This document shows positions 36,977 through 46,755 of a stretch of DNA of 64,000 bases, piece after piece. The notes under the pieces were generated by a model. The model had not been told where the DNA came from and did no database searches. It worked only from the letters and a program-made list of their open reading frames with translations. The first letter of the stretch is position 1. Each line of letters starts with the position of its first letter. The DNA comes from Actinomycetota bacterium (GTDB lineage: Bacteria > Actinomycetota > Actinomycetes > S36-B12 > FW305-bin1), in NCBI GenBank assembly GCA_004297305.1, contig SCTR01000010.1:248001-312000 (forward strand). The letters are read 5' to 3'. The position numbers and the translations under genes were made by a program.

Positions 36977-37948
36977 TCAGCTTCCCGCCAGTTCGGCCAC
37001 GACGTGGACCATGGCGTCCTTGCTGTAGTTCAGACCGATGAAGTACGAGATGCCGTAGCGTTCCCGGTACATCCGCATCTGGTCGGCGACGGATGCGACC
37101 GAACCGCGATACGCCCACGGCGTGCCCTGCATCGCCTGCACGATGAGCTGGTGCCGGGTGGGAGCCTCGTCCACCTGGACCTTCCCGTCGTCCAGGACCA
37201 TGCTGAAGATGTTGACCGCCAGGGTGAGTTCGGGCATGCGGTCGCCGGCCACCTCCCGGACCTTGGCGATCTTTCGTTCGAACGCCTCGGGCGTGCAGTC
37301 GTCGAACTTGTGATTGGGCTGGCCGGGGATCTGCCGGGGTTCGGTCTGCGGGATGACGTTGACGATATTGGCGTGTTGCGCCGCGATCGTCAGCATTCGC
37401 GGTCCGCCGCCGCCGACCATGATCGGCGGGTGCGGCTGCTGGACCGGCTTCAGCAGGGGCGACTGCACGTTCACCGACGGGTAGTACTGGCCGTCATGGG
37501 TGAACGGGTCGCCCGCCCAGGCCTGCTTGAGGACGGTCAGCGATTCCTCCAGCCGACCGACCCGGACCCCGCCACGATCGAACGGCATACCGAGCGCCGT
37601 GTAGTCCTTCTCCATCCAGCCGGCACCGATGCCCAACTCGAACCGGCCGTCGGAGAGGATGTCGATCGAGGCGGTCTCCTGGGCCAACGCGACCGGATGC
37701 CGGAAGTCGTTGTCCAGCACCAGGTAGCTGAGGCGGAGTCGATCACTGATCTGGGCAGCTGATGCCATCGCGGCGAGCGGGCCGATCCGGTCGTCGACGT
37801 GGTCGGAGACGAACATGACGTCGAAGCCGAGGTCGTCGACTTCCCGGACCATGTCGACCCAGTCCTGCCGGCGGCGCACACGCGACGGCGACACGTGCGC
37901 GGTCTGCATTCCGAAACGGAACGGACGCAACGTTTCCTGGGCACTCAT
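36977..37948 (-). CDS. LLM-class oxidoreductase, probably F420-dependent
   Basis: 323-residue TIM-barrel protein of the luciferase-like monooxygenase superfamily. Features: N-terminal strand FRFGMQTAHV, FDVMFVSDHVDDRIGPLAAM, the cofactor-contact region RFELGIGAGWMEKDYTALGM and PPIMVGGGGPRMLTIAAQHA, typical of actinobacterial F420-dependent members such as the MSMEG_2516 group. ATG 37948; the crotonase gene ends eight bases upstream. It may reduce or oxygenate an intermediate of the same pathway. Cofactor assignment is by family resemblance. Confidence 0.85.
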   Translation of the reverse strand: MSAQETLRPFRFGMQTAHVSPSRVRRRQDWVDMVREVDDLGFDVMFVSDHVDDRIGPLAAMASAAQISDRLRLSYLVLDNDFRHPVALAQETASIDILSDGRFELGIGAGWMEKDYTALGMPFDRGGVRVGRLEESLTVLKQAWAGDPFTHDGQYYPSVNVQSPLLKPVQQPHPPIMVGGGGPRMLTIAAQHANIVNVIPQTEPRQIPGQPNHKFDDCTPEAFERKIAKVREVAGDRMPELTLAVNIFSMVLDDGKVQVDEAPTRHQLIVQAMQGTPWAYRGSVASVADQMRMYRERYGISYFIGLNYSKDAMVHVVAELAGS

Positions 37949-37955
37949 CGCGCGG

Positions 37956-38858
37956 TCAGTCCGTCGTGTGCGGTTCGCCGTACTGACCCTGGAAGAGGCT
38001 GCGCGGCTTGGAGGCACGGGGACGGGTGAAACCGGATGCGCTGCGCAGACCCTTGGTCAGTTCGTCCTCGCCCTGATTCTCGCCCTCGGCGGCTTCCCAG
38101 GGATTGAACGCCCGGTCGACGTGCAGCATGACCTCCAGGGCCATGCCATATCCGACTCCGACGTCGTCGCGGAAGATTCGCTGCCAGCGCGAGACGAATG
38201 CCCGACGCATGAACCGCAGGGCCAGCGTGTCGAACGTCGCCAGCTGGTGCGCCAACTCCAGCGCGCGCGGCATCAGCTCGTCCAGCGGCATGACCTCGTT
38301 GACGAAGCCGATCTCCTGCGCCTGCTGGGCGGTGATCTTGTGGCCGGTCAGCAGGAAGTACTTGCCACGATTGGGGCCGAGCAGTTCCTGCCAGAAGATA
38401 TGGGCGCCGTCGGCCGGCGGCTCGCCCATGTAGACGTGGCCGTCGGTGAAGTACGCGTGGTCGGCGGCCAGCACGATGTCGTTGAGCACCACCAGTTCGG
38501 AGTGGTGGATCGACGGTCCGTTGACCGCACCGATCACCGGGCAGTCGATCTGGAACAGGTAGTCGTACTGCATCTTCTGCCGCCGGGCAGTGAACTCGTG
38601 GTGGTCGGGGGTGGTGAAGCGCTCGCGCCACGGACCGTGCGAGCCGATGAAGGCGTCGCCGGTCCCGGTGATGATGACGACCCGATTCTCGCGGTCGGCC
38701 GCGATGTCCCGCAGCGCCGGCGCCCAGTCCTCGTGGTGCTCCTGCGCGTAGTCGGCGGTCGTCCCGTCCGGATCCTGCAACCGCATCACCAGGACGCCGT
38801 CGTCAAAACGTTCGAAGGCCAGGGTCGGATACCGATTCGCGTACTCCGGTTGTGACAT
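37956..38858 (-). CDS. Crotonase-superfamily hydrolase, 6-oxocamphor-hydrolase-like
   Basis: 300 residues from ATG 38858 (AAAGGGA site). Crotonase fold, but the usual second acid of hydratases is absent. Instead the pattern resembles beta-diketone hydrolases: a histidine in QEHHEDW, DRENRVVIITGTGDAF, a histidine in NGPSIHHSEL, FTDGHVYMGEPPADGAH with a likely catalytic Asp, and LLGPNRGKYFLLTGHKI. As I recall 6-oxocamphor hydrolase, these positions align with its catalytic histidines and aspartate. Predicted to cleave a carbon-carbon bond of a cyclic diketone by retro-Claisen hydrolysis. A CoA-type hydratase or isomerase remains possible. Confidence 0.72.
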   Translation of the reverse strand: MSQPEYANRYPTLAFERFDDGVLVMRLQDPDGTTADYAQEHHEDWAPALRDIAADRENRVVIITGTGDAFIGSHGPWRERFTTPDHHEFTARRQKMQYDYLFQIDCPVIGAVNGPSIHHSELVVLNDIVLAADHAYFTDGHVYMGEPPADGAHIFWQELLGPNRGKYFLLTGHKITAQQAQEIGFVNEVMPLDELMPRALELAHQLATFDTLALRFMRRAFVSRWQRIFRDDVGVGYGMALEVMLHVDRAFNPWEAAEGENQGEDELTKGLRSASGFTRPRASKPRSLFQGQYGEPHTTD

Positions 38859-38881
38859 GTCGACGGTCCCTTTCGGCAAGG

Positions 38882-38915
38882 TACTTAACGTCTGTGAAGT
38901 AGCTTGGCGAAGCTA
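38882..38915. promoter_or_regulatory. Palindromic operator candidate upstream of the crotonase operon
   Basis: TAGCTT-GGCG-AAGCTA at 38900-38915 is a perfect 6+6 dyad, adjacent to a smaller TACTT/AAGTA dyad at 38882-38901. It lies 42-57 bases upstream of the first gene, where a TetR-type repressor would bind. No regulator gene is adjacent. Confidence 0.4.
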
Positions 38916-39026
38916 ACACGACCCAGGTAGACCGTCAATGAGTCACTGCCGGAAACATTTCACGAGCAGCTGTTTCGGACGCTCGGAACGAAAGATCTTG
39001 CTGCGCCACACGGAACGCCGGCGCCG

Positions 39027-39566
39027 TCAGCCGCCCTGCAGCGAGGTGGCGAAAGGTTCCAGAACGGTCCAGTCGACCGTCCCGGTGACCACCGTGGTCA
39101 CTCCATCGGTGGTGCAGACCAGCGAGCGCTCGCCGGCCTCGGCGTTCTCCCAGCGTTCCCACGCCGTCGATCCGAGGGTCACCACGCCGACCCGGCGGCC
39201 GTCACGGGTCCGTTCGGCCAGGAACCGCCGGTCGGTGGTGCGCGCCTGGGACAGCCCGACGTACTGCTCGCCCGCGGTGACCCACCCGACCTGCCACACC
39301 GGGACCCCCGGCAGGTCCGGCAGCGGCTCGTACCGGGCGCTCGTGGGCGTCCAGTCCGCTGGGCTGACGACCGGAGCCAGGACCGGGAAGTCCGCGGCCG
39401 CCCGGGCCCGGATCAGGACCGGCTGATAGTCGACCCGGGTGGTCGGGGTCGGCTGGGCGCGGCCGGCGACAGCGACGACCACCAGGCAGATGAGGACGAC
39501 GACGACCATGGACAGCACCATGTCGCGCAGGTTCTGCGCCAGGCTCCGGCGCCGGGCTGCTGCCAT
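39027..39566 (-). CDS. DUF4245 membrane-anchored protein
   Basis: About 179 residues; ATG 39566 (GGGGGTC before it) or 39575. One N-terminal helix (MVLSMVVVVLICLVVVAVAG) and an exported domain with the DUF4245 pattern: VDYQPVLIRARAAADFPVL, PADWTPTSARYEPLP, VWQVGWVTAGEQYVGLSQA and the single-cysteine strand ERSLVCTTDG. In actinomycetes this family is a regular neighbour of glpX, as here where the two genes diverge. Function unknown. Confidence 0.85.
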   Translation of the reverse strand: MAAARRRSLAQNLRDMVLSMVVVVLICLVVVAVAGRAQPTPTTRVDYQPVLIRARAAADFPVLAPVVSPADWTPTSARYEPLPDLPGVPVWQVGWVTAGEQYVGLSQARTTDRRFLAERTRDGRRVGVVTLGSTAWERWENAEAGERSLVCTTDGVTTVVTGTVDWTVLEPFATSLQGG

Positions 39567-39676
39567 GACCCCCATGCTCCCGGACGGTCGCACCGACCGA
39601 CGACGCGGGCCGTCCGCCGATAAGCTCCGTCGGATGCCGGGGACGCTCCCTGCGCCGCGCCGACACCGGAGGGCCC

Positions 39677-40693
39677 ATGACACCGAGCAAAGCGGCCGTT
39701 CGGGAAGCGCCCGACCGCAACCTGGCCCTTGAACTGGTCCGGGTGACCGAAGCCGCCGCCATGTCTGCTGCCCGTTGGGTGGGTCGCGGCGACAAGAACG
39801 GCGCTGACGGGGCCGCGGTGAACGCGATGCGGGCGCTGGTCGGCAGTGTGTCGATGAACGGCGTCGTGGTCATCGGAGAGGGAGAGAAGGACGCGGCTCC
39901 CATGCTGTTCAACGGCGAGCGCGTCGGCGACGGCACCGGACCGGAGTGCGACGTCGCAGTCGACCCGATCGACGGGACGACGCTGGCAGCCAAGGGCATG
40001 CCCAACGCGATCTCGGTGATCGCCGTCGCCGAGCGGGGCGCGATGTACGACCCGAGCGCGGTCTTCTACATGGAGAAGCTGGTGACCGGGCCGCTGGCGG
40101 CGGACCTCGTCGACATCACCGCGCCGGTCAAGACCAACCTGCGCCGGATCGCCAAGGCCAAGGGCGAGCGCATCGCCGACCTGACCGTCTGCGTCCTGGA
40201 CCGGCCCCGGCACGAGGGCCTGGTCCGCAACATCCGGCAGGCCGGCGCACGCATCAAGTTCATCAGCGACGGCGACGTCGCCGGCGCGATCATGGCCGCC
40301 CGCGACGGCACGGGCGTCGACCTGCTGATCGGCATCGGCGGTACGCCTGAAGGGGTCATCGCGGCGGCGGCGATCACCTGCCTCGGCGGGACCATCCAGG
40401 CCAAGCTGTGGCCCCGCGACGACGACGAGCGCCGCAAGGCACTGGACGCCGGTCACGACCTGGACCAGGTGCTGCTCACCGACGACCTGGTGACCGGCGA
40501 CAACATCTTCTTCTGCGCGACCGGCATCACCGACGGCGAGTTGGTCCGCGGTGTGCGCTACAGCGGCACCCAGGCCCGTACTCATTCGATTGTCATGCGC
40601 AGCAAGAGCGGGACGATCCGTGAGATCAAGAGCGAGCACCGGCTGGACAAGCTCGGCCTGTACTCCGCGGTGGATTTCGACGGCGGAGCCTGA
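39677..40693 (+). CDS. glpX: Class II fructose-1,6-bisphosphatase
   Basis: 338-residue gluconeogenic phosphatase. Metal and substrate motifs: [42 protein letters not shown] (the DPIDGTT signature) and [19 protein letters not shown] 39677 follows GGAGGGCC. In actinobacteria GlpX is the sole essential FBPase. Followed by two fumarase genes, all on the plus strand, forming a small central-carbon cluster. Confidence 0.96.
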   Translation: MTPSKAAVREAPDRNLALELVRVTEAAAMSAARWVGRGDKNGADGAAVNAMRALVGSVSMNGVVVIGEGEKDAAPMLFNGERVGDGTGPECDVAVDPIDGTTLAAKGMPNAISVIAVAERGAMYDPSAVFYMEKLVTGPLAADLVDITAPVKTNLRRIAKAKGERIADLTVCVLDRPRHEGLVRNIRQAGARIKFISDGDVAGAIMAARDGTGVDLLIGIGGTPEGVIAAAAITCLGGTIQAKLWPRDDDERRKALDAGHDLDQVLLTDDLVTGDNIFFCATGITDGELVRGVRYSGTQARTHSIVMRSKSGTIREIKSEHRLDKLGLYSAVDFDGGA

Positions 40694-40804
40694 TCGCTCC
40701 CGGAACGGGACCGCGCACCGGCCGCCCCGACGGACACGCAGCGGCCGCCTGGCCTGCGCCGGTGAGCGGCAGCCCCTGACGGGCGTGCCCGCGCCGGCCG
40801 TGCC

Positions 40805-40810
40805 TAGGCT
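40805..40810 (+). promoter_or_regulatory. Class I fumarase -10 box, leaderless type
   Basis: TAGGCT six bases before the ATG at 40817; no ribosome site present, consistent with leaderless translation. Confidence 0.42.
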
Positions 40811-40816
40811 GCGCGC

Positions 40817-42487
40817 ATGGCCGATTTCGCGTACTCCGACCTGCTGCCACTGGGACCCGACGAGACGTCGTACCGCCTCGTGACCGCCGACGGCGTCAGC
40901 ACCGTCGAGGCGGCCGGTCGCACCTTCCTGCACGTCGAGCCCGAGGCCCTGCGGCTGCTGTCGTTCGAGGCCCTCCGCGACATTTCACACCTGCTGCGAC
41001 CCACTCATCTGGCGCAGCTGCGCGCGATCCTCGACGACCCGGAAGCCAGTCCGAACGACCGGTTCGTCGCCCTGGATCTGCTCAAGAACGCCAACGTGAG
41101 CGCCGGCGGTGTGCTGCCGATGTGTCAGGACACCGGTACGGCGATCGTCATGGGCAAGCGGGGCCAGCACGTGCTCACCCCCGGCGACGACGAGGCCGCC
41201 ATCTCCCGGGGCATCTTCGACGCCTACTCGACCCTGAACCTGCGGTATTCGCAGATGGCGCCGCTGACGATGTGGGACGAACGCAACACCGGGACGAATC
41301 TGCCCGCCCAGGTCGAGCTGTACGCCGACACCGCGCCGGGCCACGAGGCGGTGTACAAGCTGCTGTACATGGCCAAGGGCGGCGGCTCGGCGAACAAGAG
41401 CTACCTCTTCCAGGAGACCAAGGCAGTCCTCAACCCGAAGGCGTTCCGTACCTTCCTCGACGCGAAGCTGCGCAGCCTGGGAACCGCAGCGTGTCCGCCG
41501 TACCACTTGGCGGTCGTCGTCGGCGGGACGAGCGCGGAGTTCGCCCTCAAGACCGCGAAGTATGCGTCGGCCCACTACCTCGACACGCTGCCGGCGAGTG
41601 GATCGGCTGTCGGCCACGGCTTCCGCGACCACGAGATGGAGGCCGAGATCCTGCGGATGACGCAGGAGTTCGGTATCGGCGCGCAGTTCGGCGGCAAGTA
41701 CTTCTGCCACGACGTCCGGGTCATCCGGCTCCCCCGCCACGGTGCGTCCTGCCCGGTCGCGATCGCGGTCTCCTGCTCGGCGGACCGGCAGGCCCTGGCC
41801 AAGATCACGGCCGAGGGCGTCTTCCTGGAGGAACTCGAGCACGATCCGGCGCGGTTCCTGCCCGACGTGACCGACGAGCACCTCGACGACGACGTCGTCC
41901 ACATCGACCTGAACCGCCCGATGGACGAGATCCGCGCCCAGCTCAGCACGCTGCCGGTCAAGACCCGGGTGTCGCTGCGCGGACCGCTGGTGGTGGCACG
42001 CGACATGGCCCACGCCCGGATCCAGCAGATGCTCGACAACGGCGAACCCCTGCCGGCCTACCTGCGCGACCACGCCGTCTACTACGCCGGTCCGGCCAAG
42101 ACGCCCGCCGGCTACGCCTCCGGTTCGTTCGGTCCCACCACCGCCGGCCGGATGGACGCGTACGTCGACAGCTTCCAGGCCGCGGGCGGCTCCATGGTCA
42201 TGCTGGCCAAGGGCAACCGGAGCAAGGCGGTGACCGAAGCCTGCCAGCGGCACGGCGGGTTCTACCTGGGCTCCATCGGCGGTCCGGCGGCCCGACTGGC
42301 GCAGGACAACATCCGCAAGGTGGAGGTGCTCGACTTCCCCGATTACGGCATGGAAGCGGTCTGGCGGATCGAGGTCGAGGACTTCCCCGCGTTCGTCGTG
42401 GTGGACGACAAGGGCAACGACTTCTTCGCCGAGACGATGCGTCCGACGACGCTGCGCATTCCGGTCGGGGCGCCCACCGGCGGTTGA
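40817..42487 (+). CDS. fumA: Fumarate hydratase class I (iron-sulfur)
   Basis: 556 residues, the full length of single-chain class I fumarases. N-terminal domain with the cluster ligand in [18 protein letters not shown] and later cysteines in [17 protein letters not shown] and [10 protein letters not shown]; the C-terminal half has [34 protein letters not shown] and [17 protein letters not shown]. Interconverts fumarate and malate using an oxygen-labile 4Fe-4S cluster. Directly upstream of an iron-free class II fumarase. Confidence 0.95.
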   Translation: MADFAYSDLLPLGPDETSYRLVTADGVSTVEAAGRTFLHVEPEALRLLSFEALRDISHLLRPTHLAQLRAILDDPEASPNDRFVALDLLKNANVSAGGVLPMCQDTGTAIVMGKRGQHVLTPGDDEAAISRGIFDAYSTLNLRYSQMAPLTMWDERNTGTNLPAQVELYADTAPGHEAVYKLLYMAKGGGSANKSYLFQETKAVLNPKAFRTFLDAKLRSLGTAACPPYHLAVVVGGTSAEFALKTAKYASAHYLDTLPASGSAVGHGFRDHEMEAEILRMTQEFGIGAQFGGKYFCHDVRVIRLPRHGASCPVAIAVSCSADRQALAKITAEGVFLEELEHDPARFLPDVTDEHLDDDVVHIDLNRPMDEIRAQLSTLPVKTRVSLRGPLVVARDMAHARIQQMLDNGEPLPAYLRDHAVYYAGPAKTPAGYASGSFGPTTAGRMDAYVDSFQAAGGSMVMLAKGNRSKAVTEACQRHGGFYLGSIGGPAARLAQDNIRKVEVLDFPDYGMEAVWRIEVEDFPAFVVVDDKGNDFFAETMRPTTLRIPVGAPTGG

Positions 42488-42567
42488 ACCGCCGGCTGAC
42501 CGCGATCGGGCCGAATGCGGCCGCGTCGCTGGCGGCGGGAGCCGCGAATTCGCGCGACCATAGGGGC

Positions 42568-43977
42568 ATGGACGGCTCAGCGGGGCAGGACGTACGGGTG
42601 GAGCACGACAGCCTCGGTGAGGTCCGTGTGGCCGCCGGCGCGCTCTGGCGGGCGCAGACCCAGCGGGCTGTCGAGAACTTCCCGATCTCCGGCGAACCGC
42701 TTCCCTCGTCGTTGCTGCGAGCCCTTGCCCTGGTGAAATCCGCTGCGGCGCAGGTTAATGCCGAGCACGGTGTGCTGCCACGGGACGTCGCCGACGCGAT
42801 CAGCGCCGCCGCCGATGAGATCGTCGAGGGGGCCTACCCGGAGGCCTTCCCGGTCGACGTCTTCCAGACCGGCAGCGGGACCTCCACGAACATGAACGTG
42901 AACGAGGTCGTCGCGACCTTGGCCGAACGTCGGCTCCACCGACCGGTTCACGCCAACGACGACGTCAACGCGTCGCAGTCCAGCAATGACGTCTTCCCGA
43001 CTGCCATTCACGTCGCCGCCGTGCAGGCTGTCGTGGACCGGCTGGTGCCGGCATTGGAGCATCTGGCGCACAGCCTGCGCGGCAAGGCCGAGCAGTATCG
43101 CGACGCGGTGAAGCCGGGCCGGACGCACCTGGTCGACGCGGCGCCCACGACGTTCGGTGCCGAGCTGAACGGCTACGCCACGTCGGTGGACCACGGCATC
43201 GCGCGTCTGCTGGCGACGTTGCCGCGGTTGGGCGAACTGCCGATCGGCGGTACGGCCGTCGGGACGGGCCTGAATGCGCCGAAGGGGTTCGGCGGCGAGG
43301 TGGCCCGGCGGCTGGCGGCGCGGACCGGGCTGCCGCTGCGGGAGGCCCGCGACCACGCGGAGGCGGCCGGCGGCCGCGATGGCCTCGTCGAGCTGTCCGG
43401 CCAGCTGCGCACGGTCGCCATCTCGCTGACGAAGATCTGCGACGACCTGCGGTGGATGGCCTCGGGACCCAACGCCGGTCTCGCGGAGATCACGCTGCCG
43501 GCCCTGCAACCGGGCTCGTCGATCATGCCCGGGAAGGTGAACCCGGTCGTCCCGGAAGCCGTCATCGGCGTCTGCGCGGCCGTCATCGGCAACGACGCCA
43601 CTGTCGCGTGGTCAGCAGCCCGCGGCTCGTTCGAGCTCAACGTCGTCATGCCGGTGATGGGACGCGCTGTGCTGCAGTCGGTCGACTGGCTCGCGGCGTC
43701 GGTGCGGCTGCTGGCCGACCGCTGCGTCGACGGGATCGTCGCCGACGTCGAACGCATGCGGGACCTGGCGACCTCCTCGGATGCCGTGGTGACGCCGCTG
43801 GCGACGCGACTCGGCTACGACGAAGCCAGTTCGGTCGTCAAGGAGGCGCGTGCGACAGGCCAGAGCCTGCGTGCGGTCGTCCTGGCCCGCGGGCACGTCG
43901 ACGCCGGACGGCTGACCGACGCCGAGCTCGACGACCTGCTCGACGTACGGCGGATGGCCCGGCCGCACGACGACTGA
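42568..43977 (+). CDS. fumC: Fumarate hydratase class II
   Basis: 469-residue member of the fumarase/aspartase superfamily. Conserved blocks: [31 protein letters not shown], the catalytic [10 protein letters not shown] (here with D in place of the usual Q of THLQDA) and signature loop [15 protein letters not shown]. Heat-stable and iron-independent in known cases. ATG 42568, 80 bp after the class I gene. The superfamily also has argininosuccinate, adenylosuccinate and aspartate lyases, but the loop sequences favour FumC. Confidence 0.93.
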   Translation: MDGSAGQDVRVEHDSLGEVRVAAGALWRAQTQRAVENFPISGEPLPSSLLRALALVKSAAAQVNAEHGVLPRDVADAISAAADEIVEGAYPEAFPVDVFQTGSGTSTNMNVNEVVATLAERRLHRPVHANDDVNASQSSNDVFPTAIHVAAVQAVVDRLVPALEHLAHSLRGKAEQYRDAVKPGRTHLVDAAPTTFGAELNGYATSVDHGIARLLATLPRLGELPIGGTAVGTGLNAPKGFGGEVARRLAARTGLPLREARDHAEAAGGRDGLVELSGQLRTVAISLTKICDDLRWMASGPNAGLAEITLPALQPGSSIMPGKVNPVVPEAVIGVCAAVIGNDATVAWSAARGSFELNVVMPVMGRAVLQSVDWLAASVRLLADRCVDGIVADVERMRDLATSSDAVVTPLATRLGYDEASSVVKEARATGQSLRAVVLARGHVDAGRLTDAELDDLLDVRRMARPHDD

Positions 43978-43984
43978 GCCACGC

Positions 43985-44030
43985 CCGATCAGCAGCAGCC
44001 GACGCGGGTCAGCAGCAGCCGGCCGAGGTC
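43985..44030. repeat. Imperfect 20-bp direct repeat after fumC
   Basis: GATCAGCAGCAGCCGACGCG is followed at once by GGTCAGCAGCAGCCGGCCGA and a partial third copy (GGTCAGGAAGCGACAG). Located in the convergent gap between fumC and the transglycosylase gene, with no T tract. Confidence 0.5.
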
Positions 44031-44097
44031 AGGAAGCGACAGGCGGCCAGGCGGCCGCGTCGGAGAGAGCCGGCGAGGCCAGGAGGAACCGGCGGGG

Positions 44098-44817
44098 TCA
44101 GTACCAGTGGTGCGAGCGCCAGAACGACCACGCCTTGGCCGGGGTGCCGTAGCGAGCGCGGATGTAGCGCAGTCCCACCTCGACCTGGATCTCGGGCGAG
44201 GCCATGTACTGCGCGACGGTGTAGCCGTTGCCACGGACCACCGCAGCCGACGTCTGCGGAATCCCGAGGTATTTGCCGCTCGGGTTGCGGGCCTTGTGAC
44301 GCCAGGAACTCTCGCGCTGCCACATCGCCACGAGCGCGGTGTACTGCGCGCCGTCCCAGCGGTACTTGCGACCCATGTACTGCCGGGCATACCAGCGGTT
44401 GTACGTCGCTGTCCCGAAGCGGGCGGGCGCCAAGGACCGAACCGTGCGCAACGCCGACTTGGAGGTCTTGGTCGTGAAAACTGCTTGCGGCACAACGGCT
44501 GCGCCGGCGGTAGAGCCGGTCGTGACCGCCGCGGTCAAGGTTGCCGTGGTCGACGTTGCCGTGGCCGACGTTGCCGTGGTCACCGTCGCCGTGGTCGACG
44601 ACGGTGCGGTCAAGGCCGACGTGGTTGATGCCGGAGCGGTCAGTGGGGCGGCTACCAGGCCAGTGGACGGTGGGGCCGCAGCGTCGGTAGCTGACGTCGC
44701 GGCCGGCTCGGTCGCATCGACGGCGGCAGCGTCCGCCGACGCCTGTGCCACGAGGGCGCCAGCGCCGACTGTCAGGGCGGTCGCGACGGCCAGGCCTCGC
44801 AGGGCTTGCTTGGACAC
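44098..44817 (-). CDS. Secreted transglycosylase-SLT-like protein
   Basis: 239 residues from GTG 44817 (GAGGAAGGG site). Signal peptide (LRGLAVATALTVGAGALVAQ, cut near AQASADA), a Thr/Ala/Ser-rich low-complexity linker of about 80 residues, then a compact lytic-transglycosylase-like domain of about 90 residues with WQRESSWRHKARNPSG (catalytic Glu in RESSW), KYLGIPQTSAAVV and the C-terminal GLRYIRARYGTPAKAW. It presumably cleaves peptidoglycan outside the cell. Known actinobacterial relatives are resuscitation-promoting or SLT proteins. Confidence 0.85.
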   Translation of the reverse strand: MSKQALRGLAVATALTVGAGALVAQASADAAAVDATEPAATSATDAAAPPSTGLVAAPLTAPASTTSALTAPSSTTATVTTATSATATSTTATLTAAVTTGSTAGAAVVPQAVFTTKTSKSALRTVRSLAPARFGTATYNRWYARQYMGRKYRWDGAQYTALVAMWQRESSWRHKARNPSGKYLGIPQTSAAVVRGNGYTVAQYMASPEIQVEVGLRYIRARYGTPAKAWSFWRSHHWY

Positions 44818-45263
44818 ACGTGTCCCTTCCTCGGACACGCCCCCTGGTGGGCGAGTCGACGGGGCCGCTGGCACAGGCAGGGCGTGAACGGGTCCAGGGT
44901 CGGCGCGCACGCACTGCACAGGCCCCCGCAGGGGCGGCGCGGGCACCATCGATCCGGCACGGGGCCGACTGACCGATCTGCCCGTCACGGGGCTCTTGAT
45001 CGGGCTCTACCCTGCCGAGCAGGTCCCACAGCGCCAAGACCATGGGCCGTGAGGAGGACCACTCACCGGCGCTTCATTTCACGACTAATCGGACATCTAG
45101 GGGAGAACTACCCCTGATATCGGCGAATTCCTGTGACGTGTTGCACAGCCGTGTGTCCACATGGCGGACGACAGATCTCGACATTCGCTCACGGCGTGTC
45201 GCACTGTCGTCACGGCCGGTAGAACTTGGTGACGAAAGTCGGTCTCGGCCAGGCCATTCAGCC
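44818..45263. other. 446-bp intergenic region with inverted repeat
   Basis: Long leader upstream of the transglycosylase gene, between it and the 3' end of the PhoH gene. It contains AGGGG-AGAACTA-CCCCT (45099-45115), an inverted repeat with seven-base centre, in an AT-richer stretch (45070-45125), which could be a response-regulator operator or small hairpin. GC-rich stems such as GCCCCCGCAGGGGC (around 44921-44935) are also present. I searched for the conserved blocks of the cyclic di-AMP riboswitch, often found ahead of such genes, and did not find them. No credible open reading frame. Confidence 0.4.
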
Positions 45264-46601
45264 TCAGCCGAGATCAGTGCCCACGTCACCCAGCATCTCG
45301 GTCACCAGCGCGGCGATCGGCGATCGCTCGGACCGGGTCAGCGTGACATGCGCGAACAGCGGATGGCCTTTGAGCTTCTCAACGACGGCGACGACGCCGT
45401 CATGTCGGCCCACCCGCAGGTTGTCGCGCTGAGCGACATCGTGTGTCAGCACGACCCGGGAATCCCGGCCGATGCGCGACAACACCGTGAGCAGGACGTT
45501 GCGCTCCAACGACTGTGCTTCGTCGACGATGACGAAGGCATCGTGCAGCGAACGCCCGCGGATATGTGTCAGCGGCAGGACCTCGAGCATCCCGCGATCG
45601 ACAATCTCCTCCACAACCTCCTGTGTCGCAAGGGCTCCCAGTGTGTCAAAGACCGCCTGCGCCCACGGCGACATCTTCTCGTGCTCGGTACCCGGCAGGT
45701 AGCCGAGATCCTGACCACCGACGGCAAACAGCGGGCGGAACACCACGACCTTGCGGTGCTGTTCCCGTTCCAACACCGATTCCAGTCCCGCACACAACGC
45801 CAGCGCGCTCTTGCCGGTACCCGCGCGACCACCGAGCGAGACGATCCCGATCTCCGGGTCGAGCAGCAGGTCCAGCGCGATCCGTTGTTCAGCGCTGCGA
45901 CCGTGCAGGCCGAACGCTTCCCGGTCACCCCGGACCAAGCGAATCTGCTTGTCAGCAGTGACCCGACCGAGGCCGTGCCCACGCTCGCTGACCAGCACGA
46001 TGCCGGTGTTGCACGGCAGATCACGGGCTTCGGCCAGGTCGATCCGCTCGTCCTGGAAGAGCCGGTCCAGGTCGTGTCCGGCGATGTCGAGTTCGACCAT
46101 CCCGGTCCAGCCGGACTCGACCACCAGTTCCGCCCGGTATTCCTCGGCGGTCAATCCCACCGCGGACGCCTTGACCCGCATCGGCAGGTCCTTGCTCACC
46201 ACGACGACGTCGTCACCGTCGGCAGCCAGGTTGCGGGCGACCGCGAGGATGCGAGTGTCGTTGTCCCCCAGGTGGAATCCCTTCGGCAGGATCGTTGGAT
46301 CGGTGTGATTGAGTTCGACCCGGATCGTGCCGCCGGCAGTTCCCACCGGGATGGCCTGGTCGAGCCGGCCGTGCTCGACCCGCAGATCGTCGAGCAGGCG
46401 CAGCGCACTGCGCGCGAAGAAGCCGAGTTCCGGATGGGTGCGCTTGGCCTCGAGCTCGGTGATGACCACGACCGGGACCACGACTTCGTGTTCGTCGAAG
46501 CGCAACAACGCGTTCGGGTCTGACAACAGCACGCTGGTGTCGATGACGTAGGTACGGCGACTGCCAGCGGCTCGCGAAGCGTTGCGGTGCGCAGTGGGCA
46601 C
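45264..46601 (-). CDS. PhoH-family protein with N-terminal PIN domain
   Basis: 445 residues from GTG 46601, which follows GGAGG; in-frame sequence upstream is discarded. PIN nuclease domain first (about 15-150) with acidic residues in [23 protein letters not shown] and [22 protein letters not shown]. The PhoH ATPase/helicase domain follows with Walker [13 protein letters not shown], and Walker [15 protein letters not shown]. Actinobacterial PhoH2 proteins are RNA helicase-nucleases. Downstream of the isoprenyl transferase gene on the same strand. Confidence 0.93.
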   Translation of the reverse strand: MPTAHRNASRAAGSRRTYVIDTSVLLSDPNALLRFDEHEVVVPVVVITELEAKRTHPELGFFARSALRLLDDLRVEHGRLDQAIPVGTAGGTIRVELNHTDPTILPKGFHLGDNDTRILAVARNLAADGDDVVVVSKDLPMRVKASAVGLTAEEYRAELVVESGWTGMVELDIAGHDLDRLFQDERIDLAEARDLPCNTGIVLVSERGHGLGRVTADKQIRLVRGDREAFGLHGRSAEQRIALDLLLDPEIGIVSLGGRAGTGKSALALCAGLESVLEREQHRKVVVFRPLFAVGGQDLGYLPGTEHEKMSPWAQAVFDTLGALATQEVVEEIVDRGMLEVLPLTHIRGRSLHDAFVIVDEAQSLERNVLLTVLSRIGRDSRVVLTHDVAQRDNLRVGRHDGVVAVVEKLKGHPLFAHVTLTRSERSPIAALVTEMLGDVGTDLG

Positions 46602-46755
46602 ATCGGCCTCCGGTGTCGGGGGGCCGGCCGGGCGCCGGCCCGATGACGTGACGCTAGGCGCATCGAACGTCGCCGAACGACCGCCACGCCGGGCGGCAGG
46701 TGACATCGAGATGAACGGCTGCCTCACAACACCCAGCAGTCACGCTGCCTGGCCG

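Noticed and set aside
41122-43977. A 951-codon open frame crossing both fumarase genes
   Set aside because: The first half lies out of frame over the class I fumarase and has the arginine- and glycine-rich composition of a GC-driven shadow; only the part from 42568 is the real fumC gene.
44818-45060. Cyclic di-AMP (ydaO-type) riboswitch ahead of the transglycosylase gene
   Set aside because: The conserved paired blocks of that riboswitch could not be found on the minus strand.
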